A stretch of DNA of 5,638 nucleotides from DASPXY01 sp038227745 (GTDB lineage: Bacteria > Planctomycetota > Planctomycetia > Gemmatales > Gemmataceae), in NCBI GenBank assembly GCA_038227745.1, contig JBBRPS010000682.1, forward strand, positions 1 through 5,638, given 5' to 3'. The notes under the pieces are model-generated. The model was not told the origin of the DNA. It was given only the letters and a program-made list of their open reading frames with translations, and did no database searches. A program made the translations under genes and the position numbers. Positions 1-5,500 of the stretch are shown here, piece after piece (the first letter of the stretch is position 1; every line of letters begins with the position of its first letter).

Positions 1-26
1 AAGGGCAGCGATGCTTGCTCGGCCAT
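1..26 (-). CDS. Start of an unidentified gene, cut by the window edge
   Basis: Only the first eight codons are inside the window, reading MAEQASLP, so no function can be given. The start is supported by an AGGAG ribosome binding site (plus-strand ctcct at 34-38) lying 7 bases before the ATG at 26-24. A second ATG at 31-29 is only 2 bases from that site, which is too close, so the inner one is preferred. The gene lies 93 bases downstream of the HicB-like gene on the same strand and could be co-transcribed with it. It might be the missing partner of that protein, but nothing in the eight residues shows this. Confidence 0.45.
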
Positions 27-119
27 GGCATTTCTCCTCTGTGAACCAGGTCAGTCCGAGGAGAATCATTCGCGTGGCCCTTGTCAAAATCAACCCCTCT
101 GCCAACAATGTACTGGCGT

Positions 120-527
120 TTAGATGCGATTACCCTGGGTGCAGAGCAGATAACCCTCGATCGCCTCGCGGAGGTTCGCGAGGAGTTCCGCGCGCGTCTC
201 GGCTTCGGTGACACACCCCGGCAGGGCGGGCACGACGGCCGTGAAGCCACTCACCTCGTCCGGGTAGATCACCACCTTGACCTTGAGCCCATGTCGGGCC
301 CGTTCGGAGCGCTGGGCCGCGTCGGCTCCCACCGCCACCAAATCGGCGAGGGCGTTCTCCACCTTTTCGTCGGTTCGGAGCAACTCGGCGAGCCCCTCGC
401 GCAGCTTGTCCGTGAGCGCTTTGAGCCGGGCGGTTTCACGGACCCTCCCCTCGCCCCGTGTGGGACGACCGGCCCTCGCCCCGGTGCCGCCCGCCGCCCC
501 GTTTTTGGTTGGCCGCTTCTTCGCCAT
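120..527 (-). CDS. HicB-like antitoxin-family protein with a long N-terminal extension
   Basis: This 135-residue protein ends in a HicB/UPF0150-type domain (about residues 80-128). The visible hallmarks are a first strand LKVKVVIYPDE, then SGFTAVVPALPGCVTEAET, then the helix RAELLANLREAIEGYL. HicB proteins usually neutralise the mRNA-cleaving toxin HicA and repress their own operon. Here the domain is preceded by a Lys/Arg/Gly-rich tail (1-30), probably disordered, and a charged helical segment (29-76). The protein stops soon after the domain, so the usual C-terminal DNA-binding part is absent. The ATG at 527-525 is chosen because AGGAG (plus-strand 535-539) lies 7 bases upstream. The same frame stays open further upstream only because it runs into a gene remnant. 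No HicA-like frame is visible on either side, so it is either an orphan or a HicB-fold protein with another role. The family call is fairly sure; the function is not. Confidence 0.72.
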   Translation of the reverse strand: MAKKRPTKNGAAGGTGARAGRPTRGEGRVRETARLKALTDKLREGLAELLRTDEKVENALADLVAVGADAAQRSERARHGLKVKVVIYPDEVSGFTAVVPALPGCVTEAETRAELLANLREAIEGYLLCTQGNRI

Positions 528-534
528 CTTGCTT

Positions 535-539
535 CTCCT
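535..539 (-). promoter_or_regulatory. Ribosome binding site of the HicB-like gene
   Basis: AGGAG on the minus strand, 7 bases before the ATG at 527. It decides the start, because the reading frame is open for another 160 codons upstream. Confidence 0.7.
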
Positions 540-574
540 GATTCCTTCCCTCGATCCGGACCGTTCTGTTCGAC

Positions 575-580
575 AGTATA
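575..580 (-). promoter_or_regulatory. Possible -10 box for the HicB-like gene
   Basis: The minus strand reads TATACT here, one base from the consensus TATAAT, about 48 bases before the HicB-like ATG. The stretch is visibly less GC-rich than its surroundings. No good -35 box sits at the right distance (only about half of the consensus matches), so this is a suggestion. If correct, the gene has its own promoter placed just after the end of the upstream gene remnant. Confidence 0.3.
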
Positions 581-611
581 CCACTCTCCACACCCTCGTA
601 CATCGCGGGCA

Positions 612-1006
612 GAAATTCTGGAAGCGCCACCACAGCGTCTGCGACCCCGCCTCGATCTTCACGCGCCCCAGCACGCCGGGCTGCACCAGGCCGTCGATCC
701 GCTGGAAGCGCACCGCACTCAAGTAATGCGGCTGGTACGGCTTCTCCGCCTTCGACACCGGGTCCTGCTGCGTCACCACCTCGCCGCCCGGCTCGACAGC
801 TGCGGCGGCACGCTCTTGGCGTCCACCTGCGCGACCTCCGTCACCACGCCCGGCCACTGGTGCGACGCCCCGCCATGCACCCGGATCCACAGCGTCAGCC
901 GGTCCAACTGCTCGCGCAGCGTCGCGTGCTCCTGCACCAGCGCCCGCAGTTCGTACTCCGTCTGCTGCAGCGCCGCCTGCGCCGCGGTGCCCGCCCCTTG
1001 ATCGGG
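612..1006 (-). pseudogene. Remnant of a HlyD-like membrane-fusion / M50-peptidase-associated protein, frameshifted
   Basis: Two minus-strand frames join into one protein-like sequence. The first (about 1006-786) gives a coiled-coil stretch from AAQAALQQTEYELRALVQE to LREQLDRLTL, then WIRVHGG, PGVVTEVAQVDAKSVPPQLSSRA. The second (about 788-612) continues with GGEVVTQQDP, then YQPHYLSAVRFQRIDGLVQPGVLGRVKIEAGSQTLWW in pieces, ending at RFQNF. From memory, this resembles the C-terminal half of planctomycete HlyD-type adaptors and M50-peptidase relatives, which have a coiled coil, a short beta domain and an ending with 'PG..G.VKI....TL.WR'. The break falls between LSSRA and GGEVV and fits loss of one base near 786. 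The coiled coil ends at RLTL and passes straight to WIRVHGG, with no lipoyl-like half motif between, which suggests an internal deletion. No N-terminal membrane helix or start is present. The family assignment is tentative; that the gene is broken is clearer. Confidence 0.48.
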
Positions 1007-1049
1007 CTGTCTCCAAGGGCTATCCTGACACCAACGGACGGGGCGGCGC

Positions 1050-1307
1050 ATGAGGCAGTTCCAGTGGATCGAGTGGAACCTGTAGAAAATCGACGCCCAT
1101 GGCCTCACGGCGGAGGAGGTCGAGGCTGCGTTCGACTGCGTCTTCAGCCTTCAGGAACGCAAGGACGGCTCCCACCTGATGTTCGCTGCGACGCCAGCGG
1201 GCCGCCGGATCTGGGTGATCTGGCGGTATGACCGGGAGGACGACGAGATCCCCGACGTCTTCGGCGAGTTGGGCGACGTGCCCATCTTCGTGATCGCCGC
1301 GTACTGA
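1050..1307 (+). pseudogene. BrnT-like toxin gene interrupted by an early TAG codon
   Basis: The frame starting at ATG 1050 reads MRQFQWIEWNL, then TAG at 1083-1085, then KIDAHGLTAEEVEAAF and on to a TGA at 1305-1307. Read through, it would be 85 residues, which fits BrnT-type toxins of the RelE-like fold. These begin with a W...N..K...HG.....VE.AF pattern, followed by strands such as RRIWVIWRYD and a final VPIFVIAAY. BrnT toxins act as ribonucleases under control of a neighbouring antitoxin. The TAG replaces the residue between WNL and KI, where Glu (GAG) or Lys (AAG) would each need a single base change. No in-frame start lies soon after the stop; the ATG at 1099 is out of frame. The rest of the frame is clean, so the mutation is recent, is a sequencing error, or the codon is read through. 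The TA-type call rests on sequence pattern and on the antitoxin-like neighbour. Confidence 0.6.
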
Positions 1308-1319
1308 AAGGGACACCCG

Positions 1320-1580
1320 ATGACCACCCCCGGAGTAGACCAGCGGAGCCCTGGGCGCCGAGCGCAAGACGAGCAGATCGCTGCGGAGCCGCAGATGGCT
1401 CCTCTGGAACTGCCGGCCGACGCGGCCCCGTCGTCGGTGGAGGCCCACCTTGGCCGGATCCGCCGGCGGCCCCTGGCCGTGGCGGGTGTCGTGGAGAACG
1501 GCTTGGTACGTCCTCTCGATCCCACGGTGAAGCTGCCGGAACGCTCGCGGGTCATTATTGTGGCGTCGGAGGCGACGTGA
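1320..1580 (+). CDS. Small antitoxin-like protein (DUF104/AF2212-type C-terminus)
   Basis: This 86-residue protein has a Pro/Ala/Gln-rich, probably disordered N-terminus (1-45). A compact C-terminal unit follows: AVAGVVENGLVRPLDP at about 53-68, then VKLPERSRVIIVAS. The pattern 'VENG..RPLDP....LPE..RV.V' is that of DUF104/AF2212-like antitoxin domains, small beta-rich proteins encoded beside toxins. A ribosome binding site, AAAGGGA, lies 6 bases before the ATG, and the gene begins 12 bases after the stop of the BrnT-like frame, so the two look like one operon. Toxin first and antitoxin second is the usual order for BrnT/BrnA. The antitoxin here is not a typical BrnA, which carries a ribbon-helix-helix domain, so the pair is mixed or a variant. 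The frame is undamaged although its toxin is interrupted. The DUF104-type match is by eye. Confidence 0.55.
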   Translation: MTTPGVDQRSPGRRAQDEQIAAEPQMAPLELPADAAPSSVEAHLGRIRRRPLAVAGVVENGLVRPLDPTVKLPERSRVIIVASEAT

Positions 1581-1713
1581 GCGGAGGGGCTGCCGGTAGG
1601 CCCGCGCCGCCCAAGTGGTTGTCCGGGAGAGGAAGTTTCGCCATTTTTAGAGTATGAGAAACCATGAATGTCCCCCTTTCCGGCCCGGTAGGTTTCACCA
1701 GAGGGATTGCTCA

Positions 1714-1962
1714 ATGTCTACAGGAAGGCCATACCGGATTGCTTTTGATTCACCGTACTATTTTGGCGATCTGGTAGCATTCGATTCGGTCAATGGTAAA
1801 GGTCAAGGTACGATCATCGACATTGCCCTTTCCAACGACGGTTCGATCTACTACGTGGTTCAGTTGGAGGACGGCAACGCCCAGGGCGGGATCTACCCCA
1901 AAGAGGTTCAATTGTTGGGCAGCCACGCGGGGAGAGATACATCTCCCCAGCCGGTCGAATGA
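1714..1962 (+). CDS. Small protein of unknown function
   Basis: I do not recognise this 82-residue protein. It starts MSTGRPYRIAFDSPYYFGDLV and contains GKGQGTIIDIALSNDGSIYYVVQLEDG, then GGIYPKEVQLL. The alternation of short strands with Gly/Asp turns suggests a small beta-barrel (SH3- or KOW-like) fold, but that is inferred from the pattern alone. There is no signal peptide or membrane segment. The ATG at 1714 is chosen because GAGGGA precedes it by 8 bases. A longer version from 1654 would add 20 residues rich in Pro, Cys and Arg that look non-coding. The gene is visibly less GC-rich than its neighbours, with many A- and T-ending codons, which hints at separate origin. It has no obvious operon partner: the preceding gene ends 133 bases upstream and non-coding sequence follows. 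Confidence 0.6.
   Translation: MSTGRPYRIAFDSPYYFGDLVAFDSVNGKGQGTIIDIALSNDGSIYYVVQLEDGNAQGGIYPKEVQLLGSHAGRDTSPQPVE
1929..1948 (+). other. Short hairpin at the 3' end of the small unknown gene
   Basis: A 7-bp perfect stem, ggggaga at 1929-1935 with tctcccc at 1942-1948, and a 6-base loop. It overlaps the last codons of the gene and has no T-run after it, so it is not a standard intrinsic terminator. It may stabilise the message end or be incidental. Confidence 0.3.
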
Positions 1963-2133
1963 CCGCCGAACAAGACGCTGCAGCAGACCCGCCACGCGAT
2001 TGACGGTTCTTCGCGCTTCAACGTCATTCTCGCATGAGTTGACAGATGACCTGCTTGCCACTCCGACGACGGAGTGGTATCTGCGGAACTGGCGGATCAC
2101 GGAGTGGTGCCGGAAGAACGGGATCGGGTGAAT
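1963..2133. other. Non-coding stretch with a weak attC-like half site
   Basis: No supported gene is seen here. The first bases, about 1965-1992, read like one side of an integron attC site: a CGAAC core followed by AAGACGCTGCAGCAGAC. The other side, with the GTTRRRY core, is not clearly present; the nearest candidate is GTTGACA at about 2038-2044, with mismatches. A small stem, tgacg with cgtca, lies between them. The stretch also contains a frame ending at 2131 (ELTDDLLATPTTEWYLRNW and on) that looks protein-like but has no credible start. Confidence 0.25.
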
Positions 2134-2264
2134 CCCCTTCCTTTTCGGAAGGGGAAAGGGGAAGAGGAAGGGGAAAGGGAAGGGGAAAGGGGACGCAGCT
2201 CTTTTCCCGATCAGTTGATCTGTCCGCGTGGAAAAGCCCGGAACAGGGCTGCGTTCCCTTTCCC
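2134..2264. repeat. Composite palindromic, purine-rich element (REP-like)
   Basis: Three structures are stacked here. First, a perfect 8-bp stem, ccccttcc (2134-2141) with ggaagggg (2147-2154), and a TTTTC loop. Second, a run of 47 purines without a break (2147-2193) holding six blocks of three or four G separated mostly by two or three A. Third, a long imperfect hairpin: a 17-base arm (2183-2199) pairs with 2248-2264 with one G-T mismatch. Inside it CTTTTCC (2201-2207) pairs with GGAAAAG (2230-2236), and GATCA with TGATC at the tip (2209-2220). The AAAGGGGAC...CTTTTCC style recalls REP-type repeats mobilised by RAYT (IS200-like) transposases. No transposase is in the window, so the mobile origin is inferred. 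Confidence 0.5.
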
Positions 2265-2284
2265 GTTCGGCTGAGACTCATGGC

Positions 2285-2410
2285 ATGAGCACAGCAAAGA
2301 AAATCAACCTGGTGTCCGTCGAAGACTACCTCGCGGGAGAGTTGATCTCCCCCATCAAGCACGGCGAGCGTTGCAAGCTTCAACGGTTCCCCAGCCGGCC
2401 CGGCAACTGA
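2285..2410 (+). pseudogene. N-terminal fragment of an Uma2-family (DUF820) protein
   Basis: The frame begins MSTAKKINLVSVEDYLAGEL and goes on ISPIKH, then changes to GERCKLQRFPSRPGN and stops at 41 residues. The first 25 or so residues match the usual opening of planctomycete Uma2-family proteins, where 'VEDYL.GE..SP.KHE' leads into the PD-(D/E)XK-like nuclease fold of about 190 residues. Everything after KH is lost: no catalytic Asp, Glu or Lys motif remains, and no continuation is seen in other frames before cobN ends at 2542. It is therefore a remnant without nuclease activity. It starts 20 bases after the palindromic element, which may carry or disrupt its promoter. No clear Shine-Dalgarno is seen before the ATG. 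Confidence 0.6.
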
Positions 2411-2427
2411 TCCGAGTTGTTCCGGGA

Positions 2428-2457
2428 CCGGGGCTGCCACAGCCGCCCTGGCCCCGG
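2428..2457 (-). terminator. GC hairpin downstream of cobN, possible terminator
   Basis: A perfect 7-bp GC stem, ccggggc (2428-2434) with gccccgg (2451-2457), about 85 bases after the cobN stop and 18 bases after the end of the convergent Uma2 fragment. An alternative outer stem, ggaccg (2425-2430) with cggtcc (2462-2467), overlaps it. There is no T-run on either strand, so it is a weak candidate. The rest of 2411-2541 shows nothing recognisable. Confidence 0.25.
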
Positions 2458-2541
2458 CCAGCGGTCCGACCCGTGCCGGCGAATCCCTCAGCGGCGTCGT
2501 GCCTTGACGAACAAACCAGACAGGATCACCGGGTTTGTGAG

Positions 2542-5500
2542 TCAGCGGCCCTCCAACCAGGCGTCGTTGTCGTGGTACAGCTCGCGCAGCCGTTGCAGCG
2601 TGTCCTCGTCGGGGTGTTCCCACAGCCCGCGCTCCGCCGCCTCCAGCAGTCTCTCGATCATGCCGCGCTCCGCCCACGGGTTCGCCCGCCGCAGGAACGC
2701 ACGCACGCGCTCGTCGAGCAGGTACGCCGCCGTCAACTGCTCGTACATCCAATCATCGAGCACCTCCGCGGTGGCGTCGTAGCCGAACAGGTAATCCACG
2801 GTCGCGGCCATCTCCACCGCGCCCTTGTAGCCGTGCCGCATCACGCCCTCCAGCCAGCGCGGGTTGACGACCCGCGCCCGGAAGACGCGACACGCCTCCT
2901 CCTTCAGCGTGTGGGCACGGACGTCGTCGGGCCGGCTGGTGTCGCCGAGGTAGGCGTCCGGGGCGGCCCCCGTCAGCGCCCGCACCGCCGCGATCGTGCC
3001 GCCGTGGAACTGGAAATAGTCATCGCTGTCGAACAGGTCGTGCTCGCGGTTGTCCTGGTTCTGCGCCACCACCTGCGTCTGCGCCAGCCGCAGCCGGAAG
3101 GCGGCGCGCTCCTCGCGGCCGTCGTCCGCCTCGGCGCCGGTGTAGGCGTAGCTGCCCCAGGTCAGGTACACGTCGGCGAGGTCCTCGACGCTCTGCCAGT
3201 TGCGGCCGTCGATCAGCGGCAAGAGGCCCGCCCCGTAGGCGCCGGGCTTGCTGCCGAACACGCGCAGCGCGGCGCGCCGCGCCGCCTCCCCGGCGGACAG
3301 GCCGGCGGCCGGGTCGCGCATCAGCAGGGCCGTGTCGCGGGCGATGTGGGCGCGGACGAAGTTGCGGTCGAGCGGTTCCTCCAACCGCGCCGCCAGGGCG
3401 ACGGCGTCGTTGAGCAGGCGCACCAGGTTGGGGAAGGCGTCGCGGAACAGGCCGCTGATGCGCACCGTCACGTCGATGCGCGGCCGGCCCAACTCGGTCA
3501 GCGGGATCGCCTCGACCCCGACGACGCGCCGGTTGGCGTCGTCCCAGCGCGGCCGCACCCCGAGGAGGTAGAGGATCTCGGCGACGTCGTCGCCGTGCGT
3601 GCGCATGTTGCTCGTGCCCCAGACGACCAGGGCGACACTCTCGGGGTAGCCGCCGGTGCGCTCGATGTGACGCTGTAACAGGGCGTCGGCGGCGGCGCGG
3701 CCGACGCGCCAGGCGGTGCGGGTCGGGATGGTGCGGATGTCGAGCGAGTAGAAGTTGCGCCCCGTCGGCAGGATGTCCGCCGTGCCGCGCGTCGGCGCCC
3801 CGCTCGGCCCGGGAGGGACGAAACGGCCGTCGAGCGCATCGAGGATATGGTCGATCTCGTGGCGGCACTGTTGCAGCCGCGGCCAGACGGTTTGCCAGAG
3901 GAAGCGCAGCGTCCGCGCGGTCCGCTCCATCGGTCGGCCGCGCTGCTCGGCGGCCCACGCGACGGCGGCGTCCGCCGAGTCGCGGGCACGACATTCCTCG
4001 ATCAGCCGCTTCGCGAAGTCGGTGAGCCGCTCCAGCACGTCGCCGCACGTCCGCGGCGAGCGGGGGGCGTGAGCCCCCTGTTCCTGCGAGTCATTTGGTG
4101 CAGGAACAGGGGGCTCACGCCCTCCGCTCGCCGGCGCCGCGAGGTCTCGTGTCAATTCCGGATAGTCCAGACCGTCATCCTCCGCGAGCGCCTTCACCAG
4201 TCCCGGCACGTCGCCGTTGTCGATCCGCACCAGCGCCAGCAGCAGGTCGGTGAGCTGCGGGCCGTCGGGGAGCTTGCCGAGGACGTGCAGGCCGTCGCGG
4301 ATCTGCGCCTCCTTGATCTCGCACAGGTAGCCGTCGAGGCGGCGCAGGAATTCGGGCATCTGCTCGGCACTCGGTGCCGCGCACTCCAGGTCGCGGTGCA
4401 ACTGCTGCTCCTCGATCAGCCGCCCGATCTCTTCCAGCAAGAGCGGCCCCTTGGACGGGTCGAGCGACTGCACGGCGTAATACTCGTCGAGGAGGTGTTC
4501 CAGGCGGCGCAGCGCCCCGTAAGTACCGGCCTGGGTCATCGGCGGGATCAGGTGATCGACGATCACCGCGGCGGCGCGACGCTTGGCCTGCGTGCCCTCG
4601 CCGGGGTTGTTGATGATGTACGGGTAGACGTTCGGCAGGTCGCGCAGCATCACCTCGGGGTAACACGCCTCGCTCAGGGCGATGCTCTTGCCGGGCAGCC
4701 ACTCCAGGTTGCCGTGCTTGCCCAGGTGGACGACGGCGTGGGCGCCGAAGCCGTCGCGCACCCAGCGGTAGAAAGCGAGGTAATAGGGCGGGGGCGGCAG
4801 GTCGGGGCTGTGGTAGACGGCGGCGGGATCCTGGTCGTAGCCGCGCGCCGGCTGGACGCCGATGAACACGTTGCCCAGCAGCAGGCCGGGGATGGGAAAG
4901 CCGCCGTCGTGGAACTGCGGCGCGGTCTCCGCCTCTCCCCAGCGCTTCGCCATCCCCTGCCGCGCGGCCATCGGGACCGCCTCCATCCAGACGCGATACT
5001 CCTCGGCGCGCACCCAACCGGGGCTGCGCGTGTGGGCGTCGGTTGTGGCGAACTCGGGATCCTGGATCGACGCGGCGATCACCGCCTCGATGAGCGCCTG
5101 ACCGTCCGCGGGCAGTGACGGCCCGGTGTCATGGCCGGCGGCACGCAGTGCCACCAGCAGCGCGTGCAGGCTGGCGGGAGTGTCGAGGCCGACGGCGTTG
5201 CCCACGCGCGCGTTCTTGCTCGGGTAGTTGGCGAGGAGGATGGCGAGCTTTCGCCGGTCGGGCGGCGTACGGCGGAGCCTCGCCCAGTTGTGCGCCAGGT
5301 CGGCGACGTGGGCGATGCGGTCGGGGCGCGGCTGGTAGCGCACCACCTCGGTCTGCAGGGCGCCGTCGTGGGCGAGCGTGTTCTTGAACGAAACCGCGGT
5401 GGTGATGAGCCGGCCGTCGAACTCCGGCAGGGCCACGTTCATCGCCACGTCGCGCGGCGCCAGGCCGCCGATGTTCGCGGCCCAGACGTTCTCGCTGCTG

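Noticed and set aside
59..87. A TTGACA on the minus strand (87-82) as a promoter for the gene at the left edge
   Set aside because: No -10-like hexamer lies at 16-18 bases; the sequence there is TCTCCT.
81..1001. Plus-strand open frame of 306 codons
   Set aside because: It runs opposite the HicB-like gene and the HlyD-like remnant, both of which have family-like sequence on the minus strand. Its own translation is low-complexity and rich in Arg, His and Pro.
1577..1660. A GTG-started frame overlapping the stop of the antitoxin-like gene, 26 codons long
   Set aside because: The GTGA overlap looks like translational coupling, but the frame is very short and its residues match nothing I know. 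It may be the decayed start of a third gene, but the support is too weak.
1020..1714. Minus-strand open frames of 142 and 187 codons
   Set aside because: They overlap the toxin- and antitoxin-like genes on the plus strand, lack a good ribosome binding site and show no recognisable protein pattern.
1793..2131. Plus-strand frame whose last 30 codons (LTDDLLATPTTEWYLRNW and on) look protein-like
   Set aside because: The upstream part is a shadow of the small gene at 1714-1962. A TTG start near 2039 would give only about 31 residues without a clear ribosome binding site.
2147..2193. CRISPR-like or tandem repeat array in the GGGGAAA blocks
   Set aside because: The blocks are irregular, only 5-7 bases apart and have no spacers. 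It is a purine-rich simple sequence, not a CRISPR array.
2371..5118. Long plus-strand open frames opposite cobN (2371-3678 and 3847-5118), over 400 codons each
   Set aside because: They are antisense shadows caused by the high GC content and codon bias of cobN. Their translations are rich in Arg, Val, Ala and Gln without any family pattern, and the minus-strand frame has clear CobN motifs throughout.
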